Positions 1-11,212 of a DNA stretch of 64,000 nucleotides are shown here, one piece after another; the first letter of the stretch is position 1, and the number at the start of each line of letters is the position of its first letter. Source of the DNA: Oreohelix idahoensis. Lineage: Eukaryota; Mollusca; Gastropoda; Stylommatophora; Oreohelicidae. The notes under the pieces were generated by a model. That model had not been told where the DNA came from and did no database searches. It saw only the letters and a program-made list of their open reading frames with translations. The position numbers and the translations under genes were made by a program. The DNA lies in contig JAMPIV010019844.1 in assembly GCA_024509875.1 (NCBI GenBank), forward strand, positions 62,001 to 126,000, read 5' to 3'.

Positions 1-325
1 GACTATCACACTCTCGACCGGCAGGGACAGATAACTATTTTTCGACTCAGGACAGGGCATAACAAACTGAATAAACACATGCACAAGCTACGATTGTCTG
101 CTTCACCACTGTGCACATGTGGATTAAACGAACAAACTGCTGAGCATGTTCTACAGGACTGTCCTCTGTATGACCAGTTAAGAAAGATATACTGGCCCAA
201 TGACTCAACACTAAACTCAAAGCTATATGGAGTTAAAGAGGAACTTCAAACAACAGTCGAATTCATCATGAGAACTCGTCTGACGGTGTAATCATCAAAG
301 ATGCGATCGCAAGAAGAAGAAGAAG
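1..325 (+). mobile_element. 3' end of a LINE with AAG tail
   Basis: Bases 1-291 are open in frame 1, entering from outside the window, and end in TAA. The peptide contains FRLRTGHNKLNKHMHKLRLS then CTCGLNEQTAEHVLQDCPLY. The Cys-rich CxCG...ETAEHVLxxCP motif is typical of the region after the reverse transcriptase or RNase H domain of Jockey/I-like LINEs. A short 3' UTR follows (gatgcgatcgc) with five AAG units. The copy has no visible disruption in this part. Clade assignment is uncertain. Confidence 0.75.
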
Positions 326-937
326 AAGTTAATTTATTTACTGTTTACAGGCCTCGGGTTTCCCCTCCTTATATGTTTATACGTTTATAAAATACCAGAA
401 ACCTACATTCTGTCCTTTACTTATTCTCATTCTTCTATCATTTACTAGACACAGTATTAAGGCCTTTGTCTTGTGTAATCTGGCCTATACTGTTTAATAG
501 TGGAACTGTAGCAGTGATTGCGTCTATAATTAGACTGGGTCGTCCTATGGTACATATCCGGGTCACGTGGGAGTTCGTGCTAGATCTCTGTCGGTGAAGC
601 ATTATTTTTGTAATGCTTAGCTGGCAGAGTGGACAGTGACGATTCGCTCCTGTGTCTAGGCGGTGGGTGCCATTCGTAAGGTCCTGGTTTGATCCCGGTA
701 AGCCTATCACTTCTGTTGTTTTTCTGTTGTCTGGTCTTCTACTTCTTTATTTTCCCACTGAGTGCTTGATCATACCTTTGTGTGTTGTTTGTTAATTTAT
801 TTACATATATATGCCACCTAACTTCACTAAAAATGGTTTCTTAACACTAACGGAAGTCACGATATGGTTTTAAAAACATGGACTAGATTAGATGGGTGAA
901 TTTTTATATTTATTAGTGACAAACCATGAGCAAAGCT
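326..937. other. Non-coding stretch with a tRNA-like (SINE) segment
   Basis: No gene recognised. About 600-720 holds a box A match TGGCAGAGTGG (622-632) and a box B-like GGTTTGATCCC (686-696), about 54 bp apart, which would fit a tRNA-derived SINE with a stretched spacer. There is no convincing tail or target duplication, so this is tentative. Confidence 0.4.
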
Positions 938-3900
938 CACCCGTGTGTTACTGCGGCCCGAAAGTGGAGCAAAGAATAGTAACACTGTTCCCTGCCAAGC
1001 ATGTCGTAGAAAGCGACTAAGGAGGTATGGGCATGGGGCCGGTTACCCCATCCCGTAAAAAATTTAAACCACAAAAAACTTCAACAAACATGGATAAGTC
1101 GATTAAAGAAAATAAAACACAGCCATCCAAGACAGGGGAAGGTCCTCTCGCAGGGAGGCGTATGATGCAACACAGAGAAAGCCGAAAGGAGTCTGTGTTG
1201 CTGACTAACCTTCTTTCTTATAGGAGAACTTCCAGATTTGACACCTGGAATGTTCTGACATTAAACGAACAAGGGAAAGGGGCACAAGTAGCAGCAGAGA
1301 TGAGGGAATATAAAATCGAGGTTCTGGGACTGTGTAAAACAAAGTGGAAGGGGGTAAACAGGAGGAAACTTATCACAGGTGAATTGGTGCTGTCCTCAGG
1401 ACATGAAGACGAAGGTTCACACCACAGTGAAGGGGTAGCTCTTATGTTATCTAAAGAAGCACTCATTGAATGGGAAGCTGTTGGATCCAGAATAATAACA
1501 GCTTCTTTTAAAACAGCTAAAAAGAGAATAAATGTAAATGTCATCCAATGTTATGCACCAACTAATGACAAAGAAGAGTCGGTGAAAGAAGCATTTTATA
1601 CTAGACTACAGGAAATTATGCCCAATGGGCTGATCACCCGTTGGCTTGTCACACTGATTACGGAAACAGCGGCAGATGGATTAATCTGTTGTTGCCCTAA
1701 AGACGCCGCTAGGCGTGATGGGAAACTACAACAGAGAAAGTCAATCTGCTGTTGCCCTTAAGACGCCACAAGGCGTGATGGCCTCTGACTGCTTGGTCAG
1801 TCTTTGGCTAAGGACGGAAGAAGAAGAAGAAGACAGGAAATTATGGAAAAAGTAAAAAGAAGAGACATCACAATTTTGATAGGTGACATGAATGCAAAGA
1901 TAGGTACAGTCAACACCGCTTTGAAGAAGTCATGGGAAAACATGGGCTAGAAATAATGAATGAAAATGGGGAACTATTCTCAATTTTCTGTGCTTCAAAT
2001 CAACTGCTATAGGAGGAAGCATGTTTCCACATAAGAGAATACACAAGGCAACATGGATATCACCAAACCATAGAACAGAAAATCAGATTGATCATATATG
2101 CATAAACAAGAAGTTTAGATCATCATTGCAGGATGTAAAGGTATATAGAGGAGCAGATGTGGCATCAGATCACCACCTTCTAATAGCCAAAGTAAAAATT
2201 AAACTCAAGAGATTTGCAGCAATGCAAAATTATAGACAACAATATAATGTAGGACATCTAAGACATCAAGAAACAAGAGACAAATTTGTGGTCACAATAT
2301 CCAACAAATTCCAAGTGCTCCAACAGCTGGAATATGCAGAGAATGCAGAAGACTATTGGCAGCAAATCAAAACGGTATGGAATGAGACATGTGAAGAAAT
2401 ACTGGGGAAAAGGGAACGACAACAAAAAGCATGGATAACAACAGAAACCATCAAATAGATAAAAGACAGGAAAAACAAGAAAGCAGATTTAAACACAAGC
2501 AAAACCAGAAGTTCCAAATCCAAGGCTCAAGAAGTGTACACAGAAGCAAACAAAGAAGTAAAAAGAAGTATCAAAAGAGACAAGAGGAAGTATATTGAGG
2601 AGTTGGCAAGAGAGGCAGAAGATGCTGCAGCCAAAGGGAATATGAGAGAACTGTATAACAGCACAAAGAAGCTAATGGGGAAATACAAGCAAACAAGTTG
2701 CTTCATAAAAGACAAGAATGGAAAACTGCTCAGCAATATACAAGAGCAAATGAAGAGGTGGACAGAATATTTTGAGGACCTTCTCAATAGACCAGCTCCA
2801 CAAAACCCCCCGGACATCCAGCCAGCAGAAGAAGAGCTACAAATTAATGGTGAAAGACCAACGAAAGAAGAAATAAAGAAAGCCATAAAGCTTCTAAGAG
2901 ATGGAAAAGCGCCTGGACCTGATGGCATTCCAGCAGAGGCCATCAAAGCAGATATCGACTCGGCTACAGAGATGTTATATAAATTACTTGGTAAAGTCTG
3001 GGAAAAGGAAGAGATACCAGCAGAATGGAAGGAAGGATATCTGGTTAAGTTGCCTAAGAAGGGAAATTTACAAGAGTGCACAAATTATAGAGGAATAATG
3101 TTACTTTCAGTGCCAGGAAAAGTATTGAACAGGATTATCCTTGAAAGATTAAAAGAGTCCATTGACAAGAAACTGAGAGATGAACAAGCAGGTTTTTGAC
3201 AAAACAGATCCTGTACAGACCAGATAGCCACTTTGAGAATAATAGTTGAACAAAGTCTGGAATGGAATTCACCACTATACATCGGATTTGTGGACTACGA
3301 AAAGGCATTTGACAGTGTAGACAGAGAATCACTTTGGAAATTGATGAGGCATTATGGAGTTCCCCTGAAGATCATTAATTTAATAAAGAAAACGTATGAA
3401 GACATGACATGCAGAGTTCTTCATGAAGGACAGCTTACAGAACCGTTTGGGATTAGAACAGGAGTGCGACAGGGATGCCTCTTGTCTCCATTTCTTTTCT
3501 TACTAGCAATAGACTGGGTTACGAGAACATCGACAACACACAACAGAAATGGAATCCAGTGGACTCTGACTAAGTAGTTGGATGATCTGGATTTTGCTGA
3601 TGACTTAGCTCTTCTGTCCCATAACCGTAATCAGATGCAGGACAAATTGAAAACACTTGATAAGAGGTCACAGCAATTGGGTCTGAAAATACACAGGGAA
3701 AAGACAGAGATAATGAGAATAAATGTAGGTAATGATAACAGGGTTGAACTTGAAGAAGCACCAATACAAGATGTAGAATCGTACACATATCTTGGCAGCA
3801 ATATAGACAAAGTTGGAGGGATAGACAGTGATATCAAAATAAGAATACAAAAAGCAAGAGGAGCTTTCATTGCATTGGGAAATATATGGAGATCAAGAGA

Positions 3901-4377
3901 AATCGGATCCAACATGAAAATAAGAATCTTCAACTCAAATGTGAAGTCAGTCCTATTGTATGGCTCTGAGACATGGAAGACAACAACCAAAAAGCTACAG
4001 ACTTTCATAAATGGGTGCTTGCGAAGAATAGAGGGATTAAAATGGTATGACAAGGTTACCAACGTGGAACTGATGACAAGAACTAGACAAGTGCCAGTGG
4101 AACAAGAGATGAGAAGAAGACGATGGCAATGGATAGGACACACACTGAGGAAACCTGTTGATAGCATTACAAGGCAGTCCTTGTTCTGGAATCCCCAGGG
4201 CAAGAGAAGCAGAGGTAGACCAAGAAGCACATAGAGAAGAGAGCTGGAAACAGAGGTGAAAATGATAAGGAGAACGTGGAAAGAACTTGAGATGATGGCA
4301 CGTGACAAGAGGACTTGGCATGTGTTTGTTTAAGGCCTATGAGCCTTTGGGAGTGGAGGGTTAGGAATGAATGAATA
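938..4377 (+). mobile_element. LINE family A copy 1, near full length, degenerate
   Basis: APE-type non-LTR retrotransposon (RTE-like; clade not certain). An endonuclease (EEP) domain starts near 1235 with TWNVLTLNEQGK; RT follows from about 2530 with APGPDGIPAEAI, VDYEKAFDSVD (F-D box A), RTGVRQGCLLSPFLF and FADDLALL (catalytic FADD). The C-terminal tail contains LYGSETWKTTTKKL and FWNPQGKRSRGRPRS. The reading frame is broken: a SINE insertion at 1621-1832, a frameshift near 1920, a TAG at 2456, a TGA at 3197 (Arg in copy 2) and a TAG at 3575 (Gln in copy 2). The 3' end is (GAAT)n. A 9-bp direct repeat agcaaagct flanks it at 929-937 and 4378-4386. Confidence 0.88.
1621..1832 (+). mobile_element. 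AAG-tailed SINE inserted in LINE copy 1
   Basis: A 212-bp insertion interrupts the endonuclease ORF of the LINE, flanked by a perfect 13-bp target duplication acaggaaattatg (1608-1620, 1833-1845). It ends in a run of AAG units. Internally a roughly 38-bp block (tgttgttgccctaaagacgc, near 1687) recurs near 1747, about 60 bp apart. The uninterrupted LINE copy at about 5932-8434 shows the empty site. Confidence 0.85.
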
Positions 4378-4452
4378 AGCAAAGCTGTCAACGTTGATCC
4401 AGTAGCTGCATAACAATTAAGACATGCTGTCAGCTTTAAAATTGTTTTCCAG

Positions 4453-4600
4453 ATTTAGATCTTCACTAGGTATAATTTGTTTTTGTTTTCACTGTTAGAT
4501 CTTCACAAGGTATAATTTGTTTTTGTTTTCACTGTTAGATCTTCACAAGGTGTCATTTTAAAAAAAAAGTATTTTTTCAGTGTTAGATCTTCAGATCCAG
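4453..4600 (+). repeat. 40-bp tandem repeat spanning the exon 1 acceptor
   Basis: Motif tgttagatcttca recurs at about 4455, 4493, 4533 and 4581. The first three copies are 40 bp apart and the last is offset by an A/T-rich insertion. The last copy is the actual exon start; the upstream copies lack the downstream coding sequence. Confidence 0.8.
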
Positions 4601-4662
4601 TTGGGGAAGAGGTATATACTGAAAAGCTGCTGAAAAGTCGAACCCCTTACATCACAACTCAG
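4581..4662 (+). CDS. TUBGCP2: GCP2 exon 1 of those visible (N-terminal region)
   Basis: Acceptor attttttcag and donor gtaatttt. The first base completes a codon from an upstream exon not seen here. The next 27 codons contain GEEVYTEKLLKSRTPYITTQ, matching the EVY...RTPYVTT block near residue 35 of GCP2. The exon ends in phase 0. The acceptor lies at the end of a 40-bp tandem repeat whose copies include the first bases of this exon. Confidence 0.85.
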
Positions 4663-5063
4663 GTAATTTTTATGTGGTCATCATATCTTTGTTTTATTGC
4701 TTCTTAATCACACAGGAGTTGGATTATTAACGAATTCCTTTATAGTCTGCATACTTGTAGGCAGAGAATAAAATTGTTGTACTTATGGGAGTAAATTGTT
4801 ACTTTGAAATAATTAGGATAGTGACTATAGTCACATAAGTTTTCAGAAACAGTTTCTTACACTATCCATATGGCTATTGTGAAAACATTGTTTGAGAAAA
4901 CTCATTATTTAGAAGCTACACTCTTTAGTCATGGCCAAAATAAATTTAATCTTTCATGTGATCAGTATGTGAGTGGCAACTCCTGCTATTTAAACTGTTG
5001 TGTTGTGACACGTAGTTGAAAGTGAATCACTGTAAATGCACAGTTCATATTTTGTATTTTTAG

Positions 5064-5155
5064 GTATCCTCGAACCAGGCTAAAAGGAAAATAGCAGAAT
5101 CAACACAGACACCAATTGAATTTTTGGCCAAATATGATGAGCTGAAAGGAAAGAA
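5064..5155 (+). CDS. TUBGCP2: GCP2 exon 2
   Basis: Acceptor tgtatttttag, donor gtaggtat. It encodes VSSNQAKRKIAESTQTP followed by EFLAKYDELKGK, matching the SAxxAKxKIAEF...TPxDFLxKYDELK block of the family. The exon ends in phase 2. Using the alternative GT four bases downstream would include an in-frame TAG, so the first GT is chosen. Confidence 0.9.
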
Positions 5156-5331
5156 GTAGGTATATTGCAACTTTTCAGTTGTATTATGTAGAGTAAATTA
5201 AAGGATTCACTTTTCTGTGATATGTAGAGGTGTAAATTGAAAATGATTGTTGGATTCAAAGGTAGCACTGTGTTTTAGTTATTTTTATATATTTTCAGAA
5301 GTCTATTTTTTGCATTACATTTTGTTTCTAG

Positions 5332-5389
5332 TGTCCGGGATCTGGACCCCTTGGTATATCTGCTTTCCAAGTTATGTGAAGAACACGAG
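5332..5389 (+). CDS. TUBGCP2: GCP2 exon 3
   Basis: Acceptor ttgtttctag, donor gtatgtaa. The first base completes an Asn codon, then VRDLDPLVYLLSKLCEEHE, one of the most conserved N-terminal blocks of GCP2. The exon ends in phase 0. It lies between two oppositely oriented family A LINE copies. Confidence 0.93.
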
Positions 5390-5931
5390 GTATGTAACTC
5401 AGCAAAACATTCTTGTTCTGAATGCCTCAGTTTACTGTAGTTGAAGAAGAAAATTTATAATAATAAAATTATTTCAGCAATAAATTTACTATGTCAATCA
5501 AGAAGTTAAATTACCTTATATACTCAAGTGTATGCATGGAGGCATTTCTGGAGTCATCCTTTATGACCACCAGCTATGCACAGAGATACAGTATACATAT
5601 GTGGAAGTGAACATCTGTCTGTGAGGCTAACTACACCCTCATTGACTCTTGAAATCATCCACACATTTCCAGGGATTTCCCCTGTGGTGAAACTTGTTGA
5701 GAACCCAGCATTGCACACTAAGCTTGGAAAAGCCACTTGAGCCCCAGACGTAATTCTTTGGCTTTGACCTGGTTGACTGCATGCAGGAGGATCTCACTAT
5801 GGACTCAGTGATAGGCAGGGGGAGCTGAGAAGTGGCTCTGTGCAGGACGTGACAATTCTTTGGGAGAGCCCAGAATGAGAGCACAGTATTTTAGCTATGC
5901 ATAGTTGGAGAGCCCCCTTGGATGGCAGGGA
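5390..5931. other. Intron 3 segment, no gene recognised
   Basis: Bases 5535-5931 are noticeably less AT-rich than the surrounding intron and contain short open stretches on the minus strand, for example ORF 5554-5736. No known domain is recognised. It may be an unclassified repeat adjoining the truncated LINE. Confidence 0.35.
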
Positions 5932-8434
5932 ATGCATAGTATTTGTCCTGCATCTGATTACGGTTATGGGACAGAAGAGCCAAGTCATCAGCAAAATCCA
6001 GATCATCCAACTGCTTAGTCAGAGTCCACTGGATTCCATTTCTGTTTTGTGTTGTCGATGATCTCATAACCCAGTCTATTGCTAGTAAGAAAAGAAACGG
6101 AGACAAGAGGCATCCCTGTCGCACTCCTGTTCTTATCCCAAACGGTTCTGTAAGCTGTCCTTCGTGAAGAACTCTGCATGTCATGTCTTCATATGTATTC
6201 TTTATTAAATTAATGATCTTCTGGGGAACTCCATAATGCCTCATCAATTTCCAAAGTGATTCTCTGTCTACACTGTCAAATGCCTTTTCGTAGTCCACAA
6301 ATCCGATGTATAGTGGTGAATTCCATTCCAGACTTTGTTCAACTATTATTCTCGAAGTGGATATCTGGTCTGTACATGATCTGTTTTGTCGAAAACCTGC
6401 TTGTTCATCTCTCAGTTTCTTGTCAATGGACTCTTTTAATCTCTCAAGGATAATCCTGTTTAAAACTTTTCCTGGCACTGATAGTAACATTATTCCTCTA
6501 TAATTTGTGCACTCTTGTAAATTTCCCTTCTTAGGCAACTTAACCAGATATCCTTCCTTCCATTCTGCTGGTATCTCTTCCTTTTCCAGACTTTACCAAG
6601 TAATTTATATACCATCTCTGTAGCCGTGTCGATATCTGCTTTTATGGCCTCTGCTGGAATGCCATCGGGTCCAGCCGCTTTTCCATCTCTTAGAAGCTTT
6701 ATGGCTTTCTTTATTTCTTCTTTCGTTGGTCTTTCACCATTAATTTGTAGCTCTTCTTCTGCTGGCTGGATGTCCGGGGGGTTTTGTGGAGCTGGTCTAT
6801 TGAGAAGGTCACCAAAATATTCTGTCCACCTCTTCATTTGCTCATATATATTGCTGAGCAGTTTCCCATTCTTGTCTTTTATGAGGCAACTTGTTTGCTT
6901 GTATTTCCCTGTTAGCTTCTTTGTGCTGCTATACAGTTCTCTCATATTTCCTTTGGCTGCAGCATCTTCTGCCTCTTTTGCCAACTCCTCAATATACTTC
7001 CTCTTGTCTCTTTTGATACTTCTTTTTACTTCTTTGTTTGCTTCTGTGTACACTTCTTGAGCCTTGGATTTGGAACTTCTGGTTTTGCTTGTGTTTAAAT
7101 CTGCTTTCTTGTTTTTTTTCTGTCTTTTATCTTATTGATGGTTTCTGTTGTTATCCATGCTTTTTGTTGTCTTTCCCTTTTCCCCAGTATTTCTTCACAT
7201 GTCTCATTCCATACAGTTTTGACCTGCTGCCAATAGTCTTCTGTATTCTCTACATCTTCCAGCTGTTGGAGCACTTGGAATTTGTTGGATACTGTGACCG
7301 CAAATTTGTCTCGTGTTTCTTGATTTCTTAGATGTCCTACATTAAATTGTTGTCTATAATTTTGCATTGTTGCATGTCTCTTGAGTTTCATTTTTACTTT
7401 GGCTATCAGAAGGTGGTGATCTGATGCCACATCTGCTCCTCTATATACCTTTACATCCTGCATTGATGATCTAAACTTCTTGTTTATGCATATATGATCA
7501 ATCTGATTTTCTGTTCTATGGTCTGGTGATATCCATGTTGCCTTGTGTATTCTCTTATGTGGAAACATGCTTCCTCCTATAGCAGTTGATTTGAAGCACA
7601 GAAGTTTGAGAATAGTTCCCCATTTTCATTCATTATTCCTAGCCCATTTTTCCCATGACTTCTTCAAATCCGGTATTGACTGTACCTATCTTTGCATTCA
7701 TGTCACCCATCAAAATTGTGATGTCTCTTCTTTTTACTTTATCCATAATTTCCTGTAGTCTAGTATAAAATGCTCCTTTCACTGACTCTTCTTTGTCATT
7801 AGTTGGTGCACAACATTGGATGACATTTACATTTATTTTCTTTTTAGCTGTTTTAAAAGTGGCTGTTATTATTCTGGGTCCAACAGCTTCCCATTCAATG
7901 AGTGCTTTCTGTGCTTCTTTAGATAACATAAGAGCTACCCCTTTACTGTGGTGTGAACTTTCGTCTTCATGTCCTGAGGACAGCACCAATTCACCTGTGA
8001 TGAGTTTCTTCCTGTCTACCCCCTTCCACTTTGTTTTACACATTCCCAGAACCTCGATTTTATATTCCCTCATTTCTGCTGCTGCTTGTGCCACTTTCCC
8101 TTGTTCGTTTAATGTCCGAACATTCCAGGTGCCAAATTTGGAAGTTCTAGAAGAAAGAAGGTTAGTCGGTAACACAGACTCCTTTCGGCTTTCTCTGTGT
8201 TGCATCATACGCCTCCCTGCGAGAGGACCTTCCCCTGTCTTGGATGGCTGTGTTTTATTTTCCTTATTTGACTTGTCCATATTTGTTGAAGTTTTTTGTG
8301 GTTTAAATTTTTTACAGGATGGGGTAACCAGCCCCATGCCCAACCCTCCTTAGTCGCTTTCTACGACATGCATGAAAGGGAACAGTGTTACTATTCTTTG
8401 CTCCCCTTTCGGGCCCCGGTAACACACTGGTGAA
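5932..8434 (-). mobile_element. LINE family A copy 2, 3'-truncated, degenerate
   Basis: Same family as copy 1 in opposite orientation. Its 5' start lies near 8434 and the first ORF begins with MGMGLVTPSCKKFKPQK (8343). Endonuclease blocks are at 8343-7639 and 7568-7095. RT blocks are at 7053-6490 (AGPDGIPAEAI) and 6538-5891 (FRQNRSCTDQIST, VDYEKAFDSVD, FADDLALL). The match stops just after the FADD motif near 5940, so the C-terminal tail and the 3' UTR are absent. Frameshifts lie near 7640, 7100 and 6590. It still has the empty site for the SINE seen in copy 1. Confidence 0.87.
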
Positions 8435-9886
8435 CAACAACAATACTTGAGTATTAATCGATCTGATTATTAAGTCGACACCAGAACTTAAAAACCATCC
8501 AAAATGAAAGACCTGATTACAAGTCGAATGAGTTTTTTGTTGATTCTGGATTCCTGTATTACATTGAAATTTCCTTGGCTTTCTGCAAATTCTTTTCACT
8601 TTCAGCGTAACCCTTTCCCGTTTAAAACGCTTGAAATCGCCCCATTAATGTTTAAAATGCACGTGAGGATAAAGGAATTCAGTATAAAAGATGAGAGAAA
8701 GGAAGGACAGAATGTCAGACTGCATGCCCTATTCTCAACCCTTCAAAAATAGCTCTTTCGCAGAAAGTCTGATTACTGTTAAGTAGCAACGAGATCTCTG
8801 TATTTAGCTAAACCTGAGTTATAAATAGATTTCCATTACATTAAAATGCTTCCATTGTTTTGAATTGTTTTAGAGGTGATCGATATTATGATTTTTGTTA
8901 TTTGTTTTAAAGCCAAGACTTCCCAGGCAGTCAAATATTTCCTTTGTGATCTGTGAAGTGATTTGTTATTTGATCAGGATGCTAATGAGATCTCGGCATC
9001 TAGGGAGACCTGAGTTATAAATAGATTTCCGTTAGGCCTACATTAAAATACTTCAGTTTTTCTGAATTTTGTTAGAGGCGATCACTATTATGATTTATCA
9101 TGATTTTTTAAAAGCCAAGGCTTCCTGGTGGTTGAATATTTGCTTTGGGATCTGAGAAGTGACTTGTTATTTGATCAGGATGCTAACTGTGTGGCTGAAT
9201 CAGATGTGGCTATTGAATGAGGGGCCGATTGAAACTCTGACAATGACACTGACCAAATTGAATCTAGTGAAAGAAGTAATGGCATTGCTGATAGATCAAA
9301 CGATGGAGGCTGGTTAAAAAGGCATACTCCAGTTGAAATTTGTGACTTAATAGTTCAGACGTGAATTATTTAAGATATTTTGATAAAAACATTTTAAAAC
9401 TGGCCGGTTTCATTTTTTTTTAAATTTTTTTTTATTTTTATTTGAAAATAAGTCGGGGATAGTTTTTTTAAGGTCCAAAAAGGGGAAAAATTTCTCGAGT
9501 ATATACCGTAGTTAAATGCTGCCTCAGTTATGTCGTACTAACAAACATAAGGTAGTGAATGGGACTGACAACCTCATAATGTAAAACAAATTGCTCCAGA
9601 AATCACCACTACAAGAGGAGATAAATGCTTTGGTGCAGGCTTCCTGCAAGGGAACCAGTTGTAGTGTTGGCTCATGCTCCAGTAGGGGCAACAAGGGAAA
9701 TGATGATGAATGAAAGTGAGTAAATGAATTGGGCCGCTGTCCTGGCAAAATTTAAAAATTCAGAAACCTACACACCACAGAAATATTTATGGAATGTGTG
9801 ATTCCTGTACACATGTACACACACACTGGGATCCACGACAGTGCTACTGAGTTTGTGCACTTGGTTGAGGTCCTCCTGGTATGCAT
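8435..9886. other. Intron 3 segment with a 196-bp tandem duplication
   Basis: Two adjacent diverged copies occupy 8791-8986 and 8987-9186 (shared landmarks gagatctc, cctgagttataaatagattt, tatttgatcaggatgctaa). No gene recognised. 9540-9735 carries a minus-strand copy of the dispersed repeat described at 12210. Confidence 0.6.
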
Positions 9887-10276
9887 TGAAGGTGGTCCTT
9901 AAAAATCAAAATCAAACCAAGTGAATATCTACATTGAAGGTGGTCCTTAAAAACCAAAATCAAACCAAGTGAATATCTACATTGAAGGTGGTCTTTAAAA
10001 ACCAAAATCAAACCAAGTGAATATCTACATTGAAGGTGGTCCTTAAAAACCAAAATCAAACCAAGTGAATATCTACATTGAAGGTGGTCCTTAAAAACCA
10101 AAATCAAACCAAGTGAATATCTACATTGAAGGTGGTCCTTAAAAACCAAAATCAAACCAAGTGAATATCTACATTGAAGGTGGTCCTTAAAAACCAAAAT
10201 CAAACCAAGTGAATATCTACATTGAAGGTGGTCCTTAAAAACCAAAATCAAACCAAGTGAATATCTACATTGAAGG
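9887..10276. repeat. 48-bp minisatellite, about 8 copies
   Basis: Unit tgaaggtggtccttaaaaac plus a 28-bp remainder ending tgaatatctacat, repeated about eight times with only a few substitutions. Because 48 is divisible by three, an open frame of 135 codons appears on the minus strand; it is a repeat artefact rather than a gene. Confidence 0.92.
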
Positions 10277-11080
10277 GAACATTTTAAAAAAGTGAACTCT
10301 GAACTGAAATTAAAATCATGGATGATTGTGTATCTACATGAAAGTAAAGGAATAATTAAGTGAACATTTAATAAATTATTACTGAATGATTTTTAGCAGC
10401 GGTATCCTCCCAAAGTCACTGACTTGGATTTATTTATCATATGCATTTATGAGCTATACTTTTTAATAGTTTATTTTCATTTGTTTTTCACAAATACATG
10501 TGGTAATGTGTGCTTCCATAAATTTAACAATACTTAATAACAATATCCCAAGTAGACTGTGTTCCTAGTTCAGATAAAACTATGATTACTGTGTGAATAT
10601 AAATTGTACACTTTATTAAAGTTAACAACTTTGTGGAAAGCTGATTTAGACTTTCACCTATGTTGTTAAAGAAGCTGTTAAATGTGAGTGATGTTATTTG
10701 GCAAAATGTAAATATATTTGTGGGAGTAGGAACTTTCATGCCTGTTATTCATTACATAAGCCTTATCCATTTTTGAGCTAGTCTGTCAAGTTTTTCAACT
10801 GCTATGTTTGAGCACTTCAAGAACTGCAAGTTGGCATGAAGGGCATTTTTGTTGTTCTGCTGTCCTATGTTCAAACTGTAAGAATAGACCAGGTGCAGCA
10901 TCTTACATTTTTGGTTCTCTGTGAATGTTCCCAGTAGTTGACTCTAATTCAACCTTGTGTGTACTAACTCATTTATTTCTTTGTCTGAAGTAACTCAAAG
11001 ACCATAGCTAGTAAAGATTAAGATTTTTCTTATTTTTAAACTCAGTGTTGTAAGAGTCATAATGAATGTACTTAAAACAG
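10277..11080. other. AT-rich intron 3 sequence
   Basis: No gene, RNA or recognisable mobile element seen before exon 4. Several A/T tracts. Confidence 0.5.
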
Positions 11081-11212
11081 ACAGTAGAGTTTCTTGCAAA
11101 GAATGCTCATGACAAGGCCAGAAAAGAGGGATTGACTTTGGTACCTCACAGCAGAGTGACCGGTCAGCTTCCTGTGGCTGGAACTAAAATGACAGAGGAA
11201 GAACTGTCTGAG
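11081..11212 (+). CDS. TUBGCP2: GCP2 exon 4
   Basis: Acceptor cttaaaacag, donor gtatgtct, exactly 44 codons, phase 0 at both ends. It begins TVEFLAKNAHDKARKEGLTL, which matches the TLQYLQQNAKER region, and ends with GTKMTEEELSE, matching the SMQELEELR region. The intervening Ser/Pro/Val linker is variable in the family. Confidence 0.87.

Noticed and set aside
2527..3081. Minus-strand 184-codon ORF opposite the LINE reverse transcriptase
   Set aside because: Shadow of the RT frame on the other strand; no independent similarity or codon evidence.
9844..10251. 135-codon ORF with eight identical 16-residue repeats
   Set aside because: Created by a 48-bp minisatellite; no non-repetitive domain and no splice or promoter context.
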